Positions 32,254 through 41,947 are shown, numbered from the stretch's first letter. The stretch: 64,000 nucleotides of DNA from HXMU1420-13 sp965229525 (GCA_965229525.1 OZ245886.1:1922001-1986000); one strand, 5' to 3'. A program made the numbers and translations. The notes: generated by a model from the letters alone, not told the origin.

Positions 32254-33576
32254 TTGAATAAGCAAATACTACGACTAGCTATACCAAATATTCTTAGTAA
32301 TCTATCGGTTCCATTGTTAGGCGCTGTAGATACTGCAGTAATTGGTCATTTGGACAAAGTCTATTATTTAGGCGCTATTGCAATAGGCAGTATTGTTTTT
32401 GATTTCATTTTCTGGGGATTTGGATTTCTGCGAATGGGAACTACCGGACTTGTTGCTCAGGCATTTGGCGGTGGTGATGAGCAGGAAAGTCGTAGAATAT
32501 TGCTAAGAGCATTATTGGTCGCGCTATCTGCAAGTATTTTCATTCTATTTTTACAACGGCCAATTCTGGAGTTATCCCTGTTTATTGTTGATGCATCAGC
32601 GGAAGTTGAATTCTATATGCGGCAGTACTATCAAATTCGAATTTTTGCGGCGCCCGCAACATTGGCACTCTTTGGATTAAATGGATGGTTTTTAGGGATG
32701 CAAAATGCCCGTTTTCCAATGTATGTAACCATATTGTTGAACCTATTAAATATTCTGTTGAATCTTTTACTGGTATTACGATTCGACTTAAACGTGTCTG
32801 GTGTTGCATGGGGTAGTTTAATATCTAGTTATGTGGCACTTGGTTTTGCTGTTTTCTTATACAACATGAAATATGGGTATGAACCTATACATTTCAATTG
32901 GGCATTACTTTTAAATAAAGAGGAGTTGAAGAAATTCTTCTCTGTTAACTCCGACATCTTTATCCGTACGCTATGCCTAATCTTTTCTTATGCTTTTTTC
33001 ACAGCTAAATCCGCAGAAAGCGGTGATGTAGTACTTGCCGCTAATACTATTTTACTTCAATTATGGTATATCAGTGCGTACGGTGTTGATGGTTTTGCAT
33101 TTGCTGCCGAGAGTTTAGTTGGTAGGTTTTATGGAGCAAAAGACCGAATTAATTTAAACATTGCTATTAAGTGGAGTTTAATATGGGGGCTTGGTCTTGG
33201 GCTAATTGGTACTATTCTTTACTGGATAAGTGGTACCTATCTGATTCGAATTTTTACTAACCAGGAAGCGGTAATAGTGGCTGCATCTACCGTTTTAATA
33301 TGGACAATTCTCGCGCCACTAATAAATAGTATCTGTTTTATTTGGGATGGTGTGTATATTGGAGCAACCTCGACTGTTGCAATGAGAAATTCCATGCTAA
33401 TCGCAACGCTACTGGTTTTTATTCCAGTGTATTATTTGTCGTTCGATTTAGTTGGAGTTCACGCACTTTGGTTATCGATGATAGCATTTATGGTTGCACG
33501 AGGGGTTGCATTAACCATACTTGCCCCAAAACATATTTTCAAAAGTTCAACTTTTATGGGAGTCACAAGTTCATGA
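32254..33576 (+). CDS. MATE-family efflux transporter (DinF-like)
   Basis: 440 residues with about 12 hydrophobic segments in two halves, in the inner membrane. The N-terminus LRLAIPNILSNLSVPLLGAV and DTAVIGHLDKVYYLGAIAIG are typical MATE/DinF. It exports organic cations or toxic compounds using Na+ or H+; the substrate is not readable. The start is TTG at 32254 and the stop overlaps the following phosphatase gene by 4 bp (ATGA). Confidence 0.92.
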   Translation: MNKQILRLAIPNILSNLSVPLLGAVDTAVIGHLDKVYYLGAIAIGSIVFDFIFWGFGFLRMGTTGLVAQAFGGGDEQESRRILLRALLVALSASIFILFLQRPILELSLFIVDASAEVEFYMRQYYQIRIFAAPATLALFGLNGWFLGMQNARFPMYVTILLNLLNILLNLLLVLRFDLNVSGVAWGSLISSYVALGFAVFLYNMKYGYEPIHFNWALLLNKEELKKFFSVNSDIFIRTLCLIFSYAFFTAKSAESGDVVLAANTILLQLWYISAYGVDGFAFAAESLVGRFYGAKDRINLNIAIKWSLIWGLGLGLIGTILYWISGTYLIRIFTNQEAVIVAASTVLIWTILAPLINSICFIWDGVYIGATSTVAMRNSMLIATLLVFIPVYYLSFDLVGVHALWLSMIAFMVARGVALTILAPKHIFKSSTFMGVTSS

Positions 33577-34085
33577 AGTTCATTCTTTTACTTCGGCATG
33601 CAAAATCAAGCTGGGACGACCCAAGTTTAGAAGACTTTGATCGCCCATTATCGAAAAGAGGCTTAGAAGATGCACCAAGAATGGGAAAGTATCTGAAGAA
33701 GGTCGGGTACCGACCAGAGTATGTTGTTTCTTCAACCGCTGAGAGAGCCAGACAAACAACACAGCTTTCTATTGAAGGTATGAAAAGAGATGAGAACATA
33801 ATAAAATGGGATAGCGGTCTTTATTTTGAGTCTGTGAATAAATACATAACAGCAATTCATCAAGCACCTTCAAATACGGAAACAATCATGCTTGTGGGCC
33901 ACAATCCTTTAATTGAGGCAACGGCTACTTTACTGAGCGGCGGAAGAGATAGAACAGCTTTTCGTGTACCAACAGCAGGATTAGTTTGCCTGGAGAGTTA
34001 CGCTGTGCGGTGGGATGATATTAACCCGGGTACTTGCCAGGTTAAATGGATGATGATCCCAAAAGTAGTTCGCCAATTGTTATGA
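33573..34085 (+). CDS. SixA-like histidine phosphatase family protein
   Basis: 170 residues of the histidine phosphatase superfamily, SixA branch, starting MKFILLLRHAKSSW, where the RHA(K) histidine is the phospho-acceptor. DFDRPLSKRG, SSTAERARQT and the second histidine in LVGHNPLIE complete the active site. SixA removes phosphate from phosphohistidine in phosphorelay proteins, but small-molecule targets are possible. ATG at 33573 overlaps the MATE stop; a longer upstream frame to 33342 runs through the MATE gene and is not needed. Confidence 0.92.
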   Translation: MKFILLLRHAKSSWDDPSLEDFDRPLSKRGLEDAPRMGKYLKKVGYRPEYVVSSTAERARQTTQLSIEGMKRDENIIKWDSGLYFESVNKYITAIHQAPSNTETIMLVGHNPLIEATATLLSGGRDRTAFRVPTAGLVCLESYAVRWDDINPGTCQVKWMMIPKVVRQLL

Positions 34086-34087
34086 TA

Positions 34088-36052
34088 TTATTTATTTAAT
34101 TCTTGCAGTAGATACGATGCAGGATCTAATTCCTCGATTTGTTGTATATATGAAGAAAGCCCAATTACCGGATATGAGCTGGGTTTATTATTGAATAGAT
34201 AATTATTAGTTATGTCAGGGGTTAAGCCTCCGCCAAGAATCCCAATCAACGCACCGTTTTCATTTATTACTGCACTACCAAAAGCCTTAATTGTGAAGTT
34301 GAAAAGTCCTTCAAGTTCAGATGGGCTTCCACTATTAATAACCGCGCCATCATTTACTCTTAAAATTCCGTTAGCGTCACTATCAATGAGCGGAGAATCA
34401 AATGCGGTTCGAATTGCATCAGCATAAACCTGCCGAACTGGTTGTGCATATGCGATAAAGATAGACTGATTATTTCTGCTCATTTCTTGAGTAAAGATCA
34501 ATTCGTCTAAAAGTGCAAATAATGGGTCATCAGATAAGCTATTTGCTTCAATACTTTGCAAAAGCTTTGTACTGTCAAAGAGCGCTGTATTATCACCGAA
34601 ACTCTCTAAAGTAAACTCAGCTAACTCATTTGGATTTAAATCCGGGTTTTCATCAAAAATATCCTGAATAGTAAATGGAATCTGCGATTCTGGTAAATTG
34701 TTAAAGATAAGTATGAAGTCTGCAAGCAGAAGCAACTCTTCTTGAATATCCGTTCTCTCTAATAATAATCTCTGATTATTAGCTAGATTTTCTAGGCGCA
34801 TTGCAGAATTGTTGGAAGTTGAATTTAGGTACTCTCGAACAATACGTGCGAATTCATCTAACTGGCTTAATGCCAGAAAATAACTGGACGCATAAAAACT
34901 CTCGCCCTGTCTGCCTGCAATTTCATATGCCTCTTTCAGATATTCAAAAATGATGAGGTATTTATCACTTAACGTAGAATCACTTTCTATTCTTGAGCGT
35001 AAATCAGCATCAAATTGGTTCTTTTTAAACAATATAGAATCCGTTTCAAAGGAAGATTGGACACGCTCGTAGTAGTTAATATTCTTTTGAACATAAATCC
35101 TATTTGCAATGGATCGGTGTGCATAAAGAGGATCTTTCCATGATTTACGTTCTTCTTTAGCTTGAAAAGCAGAGTAAGCTCGAATAATATTTGGATTTGT
35201 ACTTTGGTTATAGAATTGAAGTGCCTGATAAGGCTCCAGACGAAAAGATTGTTCGGGAAATCCAAGTACTTGCGCTTTAGCAATGTCAGGAGTTGACAGC
35301 TCTACTTCCAAATATTCTTTAGGTGCAAATGGCACATTTTTATCAGAATAAGGTACAGAGTTTCCATTTTCTGATACGTATGCACGTAAAAAGACAGGTA
35401 AGTTTTCAGTTTTTGATAGGATGTCTTTCGAGTCGGTAATCGTTTCTGAAGTAATTCCGGTGCCGGGGGCAAACACGAGGCGGACATCTCTTATAATTTG
35501 GTATTTGGAAAGTATAAAACGATCGCCATTGAATAATTCATTTATCTGGAAAACAAGTTCGGGACTTTCCGCTTTTTCGTTTTCAATTATTTGTTGTGTC
35601 AGAGATTGCTTCATTAGTGCAATTTCCCTGTTCGATGAATTCTCTGTGATGCGGCTGTTGTATTGATCAGTCACATCAATTTGTTCAACCTCAATCATGA
35701 ATGAAATCCCGGGGAGCGGTAATTCAGGATTATCTGCATCACTTAAAAAACCATCTGTTAACCATTCAACTGATGCAGAATTTGAAGAACTGAAATATTC
35801 GAGAGCTACTGAAAAATTGGTCGCAAATAAGCCATTGGAAGAGATGAAAACTCCCGACTGAATAAATCCATTACCCCTCAACACCTTGGCAACATAGGTT
35901 GGTGTTCCGTTCATCGAGGAATCCGAGTCGATATAAATATCCATCGGACTGGCACTCGATCGCAGCTCCGCATCATTAAATAACGTTCTTGAGCCCGAAC
36001 AGCCAGCCAAAACAAAAGCTAGCAGAATAAAAATTGAAGATCTAAATCTCAT
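34088..36052 (-). CDS. Lipoprotein related to S46 dipeptidyl-peptidases, apparently catalytically dead
   Basis: 654 residues with a clear lipobox (VLAGC, C18). Architecture matches S46 (DPP7/DPP11): GVFISSNGLFATN, then the RDVRLVFAPG block, SVPYSDKNVPFAPKEYLEVE, LGFPEQSFRLEP, DANGILRVNDGAV and a C-terminal FGSAVINENGALIGILGGG. The catalytic triad is lost. The TNHHC histidine position reads T78-N79-F80, the aspartate segment (normally GGDTDNWMWPRH) is missing, and the serine loop GGNSGSPV reads IKAFGSAV. It may be a binding or scaffold protein at the outer membrane. The S46 assignment rests on my own motif alignment. Confidence 0.72.
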   Translation of the reverse strand: MRFRSSIFILLAFVLAGCSGSRTLFNDAELRSSASPMDIYIDSDSSMNGTPTYVAKVLRGNGFIQSGVFISSNGLFATNFSVALEYFSSSNSASVEWLTDGFLSDADNPELPLPGISFMIEVEQIDVTDQYNSRITENSSNREIALMKQSLTQQIIENEKAESPELVFQINELFNGDRFILSKYQIIRDVRLVFAPGTGITSETITDSKDILSKTENLPVFLRAYVSENGNSVPYSDKNVPFAPKEYLEVELSTPDIAKAQVLGFPEQSFRLEPYQALQFYNQSTNPNIIRAYSAFQAKEERKSWKDPLYAHRSIANRIYVQKNINYYERVQSSFETDSILFKKNQFDADLRSRIESDSTLSDKYLIIFEYLKEAYEIAGRQGESFYASSYFLALSQLDEFARIVREYLNSTSNNSAMRLENLANNQRLLLERTDIQEELLLLADFILIFNNLPESQIPFTIQDIFDENPDLNPNELAEFTLESFGDNTALFDSTKLLQSIEANSLSDDPLFALLDELIFTQEMSRNNQSIFIAYAQPVRQVYADAIRTAFDSPLIDSDANGILRVNDGAVINSGSPSELEGLFNFTIKAFGSAVINENGALIGILGGGLTPDITNNYLFNNKPSSYPVIGLSSYIQQIEELDPASYLLQELNK

Positions 36053-36128
36053 GCCACTAATCCATCTAATGCAACCATTCCCTATATTCTACTTTATTGT
36101 TCACTAATTCAATCGTTAAAATCAATTC

Positions 36129-36476
36129 ATGAATTACACCTTCAATCAATTTTACCTGTGTAAAACCCCGTTAAGTGCGGAAGGTCCATCAGACGTAGAA
36201 ATCATAACTAAAGCTGAAAACAGTGAGGATTTTCCACGTGTTTTTAAAGAATTTGAAGAATTACGGTCTCATGCATTTAATAAAGACAACATTTATAGTG
36301 TCGTCCGTGCTGATGATATTTATGAATTAATACGAACTTCGAGCGATAAACTTGCAAAAGAGGAAGCGTACGAAAAAGCTCAATCTGAGATTATTACCAA
36401 TTTACAGCATAGAGTAATGCAAGGTAATGACGCTAATGCAAAAGCTATTTTAAAAGAAGTCTATGACATTGAATAA
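36129..36476 (+). CDS. Hypothetical protein, 115 residues
   Basis: A soluble acidic alpha/beta protein with no signal peptide. An N-terminal segment (YTFNQFYLCKTPLSAEGPSD) is followed by a long helical C-terminal half (SSDKLAKEEAYEKAQSEII and LQHRVMQGNDANAKAILKEV). I do not recognise a family. It is a single-gene unit with a good terminator behind it, which supports it being a real gene. Confidence 0.65.
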   Translation: MNYTFNQFYLCKTPLSAEGPSDVEIITKAENSEDFPRVFKEFEELRSHAFNKDNIYSVVRADDIYELIRTSSDKLAKEEAYEKAQSEIITNLQHRVMQGNDANAKAILKEVYDIE

Positions 36477-36503
36477 GAAATTATGATTTTCACATAAATT
36501 ATT

Positions 36504-36533
36504 AAGCCGACCCACAAAGCCGGCTTTTTTTAT
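36504..36533 (+). terminator. Intrinsic terminator
   Basis: AAGCCG (36504-36509) and CGGCTT (36521-36526) form the stem, followed by a T-run. It ends the 115-residue gene before mscS. Confidence 0.78.
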
Positions 36534-36565
36534 ACCTTATATTTTTGATTAACTAACTATAAAAA

Positions 36566-37381
36566 ATGGAAGAGTTTAACTTAAATACCGATGCTATTTT
36601 AGAGCAGGTAATACTTTATGCACCTAAAGTTTTAGGCGCAATTTTAATTCTGATAGTCGGACTTTGGGTCGTAAAAATGGTTTCCAAAGTTATCGGCAAA
36701 CTTATTCGAGACTCTGTTATTGATGATTCTCTTGAAGGGTTTCTAATTAGCCTAATCTCAATATTGCTAAAAATAATGGTGTATATATCTGCCATTGGAA
36801 TGTTAGGAATTGAGATGACTTCATTCATAGCAATACTAGGTGCTGCCGGCCTTGCTGTTGGAATGGCCTTATCTGGCACTCTTCAAAATTTTGCCGGAGG
36901 AGTAATGATCTTATTCTTTAAACCATTCAAGGTTGGCGATTTTATCGACGCTCAAGGTCATATGGGTTCAGTAAAGAGTATTCAAATATTTGTTACTCAA
37001 CTGGCAACACCAGATAACAAAACCATCTTTATTCCAAATGGTCCCCTGGCAAATGGGTCGTTAACAAATTTCTCAGCACAAGATACACGTCGGGTTGATT
37101 GGACTTTTGGAATTGGATATGGCGATGATATCGATACTGCATATAAAGTAATCGGTGATTTACTAGCTGGTGATGATCGTATTTTAAAAGACCCTGAACC
37201 GTTTATGGCACTTTCCGAATTGGCCGATAGTTCTGTGAATATCGTAGTACGAGTTTGGGTAGATGCAGCAGATTATTGGGGCGTATTTTTCCGGATGAAT
37301 GAAGAGGTTTACAAAAACTTCGAGAAGCATGGTTTGAGTATTCCATTCCCTCAAAGAGACGTACATATTCATCAAAACTGA
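36566..37381 (+). CDS. mscS: Small-conductance mechanosensitive channel (MscS family)
   Basis: 271 residues, close to E. coli MscS in length and plan. There are three membrane helices, the pore-lining third being the Gly/Ala-rich GAAGLAVGMALSGTLQNFAGG. The beta domain GDFIDAQGHMGSVKSIQIF and PNGPLANGSLTNFS follow, then the C-terminal alpha/beta domain. It opens under membrane tension to release solutes on hypo-osmotic shock. It is flanked by terminators on both sides, so it is a single-gene transcript. Confidence 0.95.
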   Translation: MEEFNLNTDAILEQVILYAPKVLGAILILIVGLWVVKMVSKVIGKLIRDSVIDDSLEGFLISLISILLKIMVYISAIGMLGIEMTSFIAILGAAGLAVGMALSGTLQNFAGGVMILFFKPFKVGDFIDAQGHMGSVKSIQIFVTQLATPDNKTIFIPNGPLANGSLTNFSAQDTRRVDWTFGIGYGDDIDTAYKVIGDLLAGDDRILKDPEPFMALSELADSSVNIVVRVWVDAADYWGVFFRMNEEVYKNFEKHGLSIPFPQRDVHIHQN

Positions 37382-37405
37382 TCTTCTATTAAATTCTTAT
37401 TTAAG

Positions 37406-37448
37406 GTTAAGCGGGCTTGCTTATCCCGCTTAACTTCCTTTATCTTTT
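37406..37448 (+). terminator. Intrinsic terminator after mscS
   Basis: A perfect 10-bp stem, GTTAAGCGGG (37406-37415) with CCCGCTTAAC (37425-37434), followed by a T-rich tail. Confidence 0.82.
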
Positions 37449-37482
37449 GAATTCGCAGGCATAAGCCGAATTAACGAACCAA

Positions 37483-39525
37483 GTGGAAAGGAAGGTAGTT
37501 GTGACTAACCTGGAGCAAGAAGAATCGAATCTGAAAAAAGATCAAAACGAAGAAGAAACTGTGCCTACAGCTGAGTCTAGTCAAGAGTCGAACGTAGTTG
37601 AAGAAGTAGTAGCAAAGGAAGCTACAGAAAATACAGCTGAGGAAGTTGAATCCCAATCAACTGAAGAGACTACTGAACCACCCGCTATTGAAAATGAAAG
37701 CTCTGACACAACCGAAGAGCAAGAAGTAGTTACAGACACTGCGAAGGATCATGCAGAAGCCGAAACATTGGGTAAAGTAGCGGAAGAAGTTGAACAAGAA
37801 GTACCCACAAATGAAGAAGACTCCTCTAACGGCGACGAGGAATTAACTGCAGAGGATTTCTACTCTAAGATTTTAGAAAAAGCTGAAGAATTTATAGCTC
37901 AAGATGATTGGGGGTTTATAAGTAATGAACTCGCAAATTTAGCACTTCATATTTCTGAAGGTCCAGAGTCGGCTGATGAGGTATCAAAGGAAAAAATTAC
38001 GGCATTCAATACTCTTCGGGAAGAATTTGAAGAAAAGAAAAAGGCGCATTACGCTGAATTAAATAAGAAGAAAGAAGAGAATCTTATTGCAAAAAAGGAT
38101 GTGCTAAAACAATTAAGCGACTTGATCAGCGAGCAGAGATGGTCTGATACCAAAACGGTTAACCAGCTTAAAGGGAAATGGGAAAGCATAAAGTTTTTGC
38201 CTCAGGGAGAGGTCGATGCACTTAATGAACGTTTTGAAGCATTACTACAGGAATTTGAAAGTCATAAAGTTGATCGGTTAGTAAAAAAACTCCAGCAAGA
38301 AGAGGAAAATCTAACATTTAAGTTAGTGATTCTGGAAAAAATTGATGTTCTCAACCAGAAAGCTGAAGGTTCCGAAGTCGACTATAATGCTCTGAATTCA
38401 GAATTCCAGGATTTACTAGTTCAATGGAGAAAAATTGGTAGGGTACCAGCTGAGAAAAACCAACAAGTTTGGGATCATTTCAATTCTGCCCAGGATAAAT
38501 TTGGTGAGTTACGTTTTAAACACGACAAGCAATATCGCATTAGTATTGAACGTGCTCTGGAAAAGAAAAAGAAACTAATTGCTGAAGCAGAATCATTAAT
38601 TGATGATGATAGTATCGCTGATGCGGCCAGGCGAGTAAATAAGTTGCATAAAGCCTGGAAAAAAACAGGCAATCTTCCACAAAAGGAAGAAAATGAACTT
38701 TGGGATAAGTTCAAATCAGCTACTGACTTATTTAATGAAAAGAAAACGGAGAATATAGATCAGTTAAGAGAAGAAGAGAATAAAAACCTTCTTGCCAAAC
38801 AAGCTTTAATTCAACGCGCAATATCAGCGCAAAGTGCTGAAAGCTATGACGAAGGACATCAGGCAATGCAACGCCTTATGGAGGAGTGGAAAAAAATCGG
38901 GCCTGTTCCTCGAAAAAAATCCTCAAAAATATGGAATCAATTCAAAGAGGCTATGGATGCCTTTTATGATCAGCGAAGAGAACATTTTAAAAGCATTAGA
39001 AAAGATCAAAAAGATAATTTTACTGCCAAAAAAGAAATTATCGAAAAGCTGACGCAGCTAATTGAATCAGAAGATGCTGCAAAAGCTGTTGAAAAGGCGA
39101 AGCAGTTACAAGCTGAGTTCAAAAAAATTGGGCATGTTCCCTTGAAATTTAAAAACAAGATCTGGAAAGACTACCGAGAAGTCTGCGACAAAATCTATGG
39201 AAACTTCCGTGCTACCGGTGCAGATCTTGGTATGGAACGCAGATTAGCATCTGAAGGAATTGAACCAGGAGCCAGAAAAGAAATTATTAAGTACCAAAAA
39301 GAACTGGAATCTTTACGAAAATTAGTTTCTAGTTTAGAATCAGAAATGATTCAGTACGAAGAAGCACAGACCTATTTCAAGCCTACGAACAAAGGGAATA
39401 AACTTAGGGATGAGCTACAAACCAAGATAGATAATTCAATAGAATCGATCGCTATTAACAAGCGGAAGATATCAGAGCTTGTAAAGAAAATTAATGAGTT
39501 AAAATCAGCTTCAGACAACGAATAA
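37483..39525 (+). CDS. DUF349 repeat coiled-coil protein
   Basis: 680 residues, no signal peptide or membrane segment. The first ~125 residues are a highly acidic, low-complexity Glu/Thr/Ser region. Then follow about five DUF349 repeats, each ending in a W-K-x-I/T-G-x-V/L-P pattern (QWRKIGRVP, AWKKTGNLP, EWKKIGPVPRK, EFKKIGHVP) followed by a helix with W-x-x-F. A C-terminal coiled coil closes the chain. Function in bacteria is unknown. It starts at GTG 37483, or alternatively GTG 37501. There is a strong charge asymmetry between the N-terminal and repeat regions. Confidence 0.9.
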   Translation: MERKVVVTNLEQEESNLKKDQNEEETVPTAESSQESNVVEEVVAKEATENTAEEVESQSTEETTEPPAIENESSDTTEEQEVVTDTAKDHAEAETLGKVAEEVEQEVPTNEEDSSNGDEELTAEDFYSKILEKAEEFIAQDDWGFISNELANLALHISEGPESADEVSKEKITAFNTLREEFEEKKKAHYAELNKKKEENLIAKKDVLKQLSDLISEQRWSDTKTVNQLKGKWESIKFLPQGEVDALNERFEALLQEFESHKVDRLVKKLQQEEENLTFKLVILEKIDVLNQKAEGSEVDYNALNSEFQDLLVQWRKIGRVPAEKNQQVWDHFNSAQDKFGELRFKHDKQYRISIERALEKKKKLIAEAESLIDDDSIADAARRVNKLHKAWKKTGNLPQKEENELWDKFKSATDLFNEKKTENIDQLREEENKNLLAKQALIQRAISAQSAESYDEGHQAMQRLMEEWKKIGPVPRKKSSKIWNQFKEAMDAFYDQRREHFKSIRKDQKDNFTAKKEIIEKLTQLIESEDAAKAVEKAKQLQAEFKKIGHVPLKFKNKIWKDYREVCDKIYGNFRATGADLGMERRLASEGIEPGARKEIIKYQKELESLRKLVSSLESEMIQYEEAQTYFKPTNKGNKLRDELQTKIDNSIESIAINKRKISELVKKINELKSASDNE

Positions 39526-39687
39526 ATAGGGAATTTTAAAGGGGTCATTTTAAGCTTTTTTACATCATTACGGTTCATTACTTTGAAGCGCGAATTTCAT
39601 TAGCATTAGAACGTCATAATTTTTCTTTTTCGAAAAGTTGATGATTTTGGCTGCATAATGCTATTACTCTAAGTAACGCAGTTATTA

Positions 39688-40545
39688 TTGGCGGAATCAG
39701 TTAAAATAAAATTCTGGGGTGTACGGGGCTCAACACCATGCGCAAATACCGAAAATATGGTATTTGGTGGCAATACCTCATGTTTTCAAATTTTATCAGA
39801 TAACTTGCAGGAGTTGCTTATAGTTGATAGTGGAACCGGAATTCGAAATCTGGGTAATCACATTATTAATGGAAAATCCCGCACACGAGGACGTATCTTT
39901 ATAACCCACCCGCACTGGGATCATCTGCAGGGGTTTCCATTTTTCAAGCCTTTCTATAAAGAATCATCGTGGTTTAGAGTGTATTTACCGCCACAGGATG
40001 GGGCAGGTTGTAAAGAAATTCTACAAGGGCATATGTCTAACACTTTTTTCCCTGTTACAATGGAAATGTTAGATGCCGATATGGATTGTGAGACCTTCTA
40101 TCCGGGTACACTAAATTTTGATCATTATTCCGTTGATTTTATGTGGGCACGACATACCGTGCAAACCGCAATATTTAGATTTAAAATTGGGGGTAAAACG
40201 ATAATCATTGCCCCCGACAATGAATTACCTCAAGATGGGTCCGCAGAATCACAAAAATTTATTCAGGAATTCAAAGAGTTTGTGTCAGGAGCAGACGCAT
40301 TGATCCATGATGCCCAATTTAACAATCAGCAGTATTTAGAACGCAAAGGATGGGGGCACTCAACCTGGGAGCATGTTTTACAGGTTACCGCAGATTGTAA
40401 CATCAAAAATTTAGTTTTTACCCATCACGACCCGGATAGTGATGATGATTATATGGAAGCCTTGGATCTAGAAGTGAAAACGAACCATGCATCCAATTAC
40501 GATTCAGTATATTTCGCAAGAGAGGGCCAAGTTCAGGAACTCTAA
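39688..40545 (+). CDS. MBL-fold metallo-hydrolase
   Basis: 285 residues from TTG at 39688. The metal-binding motif HPHWDH lies in IFITHPHWDHLQGFPFF, with further ligands in LIHDAQF and the late FTHHDPDSDD. The opening KIKFWGVRGSTPCAN and GGNTSCFQI are typical of a subgroup near RNase Z/PhnP and of CheY-linked MBL domains. It is probably a two-metal phosphodiesterase; the substrate is unknown. It is followed within 30 bp by two glycosyltransferase genes. Confidence 0.88.
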   Translation: MAESVKIKFWGVRGSTPCANTENMVFGGNTSCFQILSDNLQELLIVDSGTGIRNLGNHIINGKSRTRGRIFITHPHWDHLQGFPFFKPFYKESSWFRVYLPPQDGAGCKEILQGHMSNTFFPVTMEMLDADMDCETFYPGTLNFDHYSVDFMWARHTVQTAIFRFKIGGKTIIIAPDNELPQDGSAESQKFIQEFKEFVSGADALIHDAQFNNQQYLERKGWGHSTWEHVLQVTADCNIKNLVFTHHDPDSDDDYMEALDLEVKTNHASNYDSVYFAREGQVQEL

Positions 40546-40570
40546 TTTGAATCGGAATTAACACTTGTCG

Positions 40571-41176
40571 ATGGATAGAGTTTTACTCGTTTTTCAGAAA
40601 AATCCTGTACCTGGTAACGTAAAAACCAGACTAGCGGCTTCAGTAGGGGATGAAAGGGCGCTCCAAATATATAAGAAGTTAATTCAGCACACCAAAAAAG
40701 TAATAGAACCGGTAAGCGCCACAAAACAAATTTGGTATTCATCTATAATTGAGACGGATGATGACTGGGATTATGCGAAGTATCAGAAATTTAAACAGGA
40801 AGGTGCAGGACTTGGAGAGCGTATGTTATATAGTTTCAAGTGCGCTTTTGAAGACCCCTTATTTAACAAAGTTGTAATAATCGGAACGGACTGTGTTGAA
40901 ATCACAAAGGACTTAATTGAAAAGGCCTTTTTATCTCTGGAATCGTATGATTTTGTTATAGGTCCTGCAAATGATGGGGGCTATTATTTATTAGGTATGA
41001 ATTCGTTTAACCCAGAGATATTTAATGGGGTTGAATGGAGCACAGATACAGTTTTGTCGTCTACTTTAAATAAAATCAAAGATGGGAATAGATCAGTGTT
41101 CTTACTGCCAACTTTAAGTGATATAGATACACTTGATGATTGGAACAAAGCGAAAGCAATTATTGATGATGTATGA
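40571..41176 (+). CDS. DUF2064/TIGR04282-type glycosyltransferase (arsenosugar-associated)
   Basis: About 201 residues with the nucleotidyltransferase-like opening VLLVFQKNPVPGNVKTRLAA, the metal site VVIIGTDCVEIT and VIGPANDGGYYLLGM, all typical of TIGR04282. In some bacteria the family pairs with TIGR04283 in arsenosugar synthesis. ATG at 40571 is chosen; a TTG two codons upstream is possible. It overlaps the next gene by 4 bp. No ArsM or radical-SAM ArsS is adjacent, so the arsenosugar role is uncertain. Confidence 0.85.
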   Translation: MDRVLLVFQKNPVPGNVKTRLAASVGDERALQIYKKLIQHTKKVIEPVSATKQIWYSSIIETDDDWDYAKYQKFKQEGAGLGERMLYSFKCAFEDPLFNKVVIIGTDCVEITKDLIEKAFLSLESYDFVIGPANDGGYYLLGMNSFNPEIFNGVEWSTDTVLSSTLNKIKDGNRSVFLLPTLSDIDTLDDWNKAKAIIDDV

Positions 41177-41853
41177 TTAGCGTCATTATTCCGGCAATTA
41201 ATGAAGAGGAATCGATTTCAACATTGATTAGTTACTTATTCAAATACGGGGAACAGGATTTGGAAATTATTCTTGTTGATGGAGGTAGTTCTGATTCAAC
41301 GGTTGAAGTTGCAAAGCAAGCTGGTGCAAAAGTTCTCCAATCGCCCGATAAAGGACGGAGTAAGCAGATGAATTTCGGCGCAAAATCAGCAAAACATCCC
41401 ATCTTGTATTTCTTGCATGCAGATACATATCCTCCAAAATCTTTTTATAGTGATGTTCTTGATGCAATAAACAGTGGTTTCGCAGCAGGATGTTATAGGT
41501 TATCTTTTGATAATACTCACCCACTATTAAGGCTCTATTGCTGGTTTACCCGATTTGATGTGGATTACTTCAGATTTGGTGATCAGAGTTTGTTTGTTAA
41601 AAAACCGGTTTTTGAAAGAGCGGGTAGATTCGATGAAAAATTGGTCGTAATGGAAGATCAGGAAATCGTAAGAGCGATAAAAAAGACTTCCAAGTTTAAA
41701 ATATTCAAAGACTCTGTAATTACATCAGCACGAAAATATGAGAAGATCGGAATTGTAAAACTTCAATTAATTTTTACTTCTGTTCTTACCATGTATTACC
41801 TTGGTGTTGATCAGCAAAAGATAGTCGATTTTTACTTTCGCAAGATTCGTTAA
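41173..41853 (+). CDS. Family 2 glycosyltransferase (TIGR04283 type)
   Basis: 226 residues of a GT-A fold. The N-terminal ISVIIPAINEEESI, LVDGGSSDSTVEVA, the DxD-type metal site in FLHADTYPP and the acceptor loop FGDQSLFVKKPVFERAGRFD are all seen. It is translationally coupled to the preceding TIGR04282 gene (ATGA), the pairing from which the arsenosugar link is drawn. In organisms without the other steps the pair may modify a different small acceptor. Confidence 0.88.
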   Translation: MISVIIPAINEEESISTLISYLFKYGEQDLEIILVDGGSSDSTVEVAKQAGAKVLQSPDKGRSKQMNFGAKSAKHPILYFLHADTYPPKSFYSDVLDAINSGFAAGCYRLSFDNTHPLLRLYCWFTRFDVDYFRFGDQSLFVKKPVFERAGRFDEKLVVMEDQEIVRAIKKTSKFKIFKDSVITSARKYEKIGIVKLQLIFTSVLTMYYLGVDQQKIVDFYFRKIR

Positions 41854-41891
41854 TCGTATATTATTAAAGTGTAAAATCGAACGCAATCTAA

Positions 41892-41922
41892 TTGGGTTGA
41901 GTTAAGTAAGTGCCTATCTTTA
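41892..41922 (+). promoter_or_regulatory. Candidate promoter of the secretion cluster
   Basis: TTGG (41892-41895), exactly 19 bp, then TATCTTTA (41915-41922). This is one mismatch in each box from the Bacteroidota consensus. The start would lie near 41929, about 20 bp before the TTG start at 41948. Confidence 0.5.
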
Positions 41923-41947
41923 GCGCTTAATAAATTTTCCTGTTTTC

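Noticed and set aside
33342..33572. Upstream extension of the SixA-like gene
   Set aside because: It lies entirely inside the MATE gene in another frame. The family start MKFILLLRHAK at 33573 overlaps the MATE stop in the usual way.
40571..41853. Complete arsenosugar biosynthesis cluster
   Set aside because: Only the two glycosyltransferase-type genes are present. No ArsM or ArsS was found nearby, so the pathway cannot be claimed.
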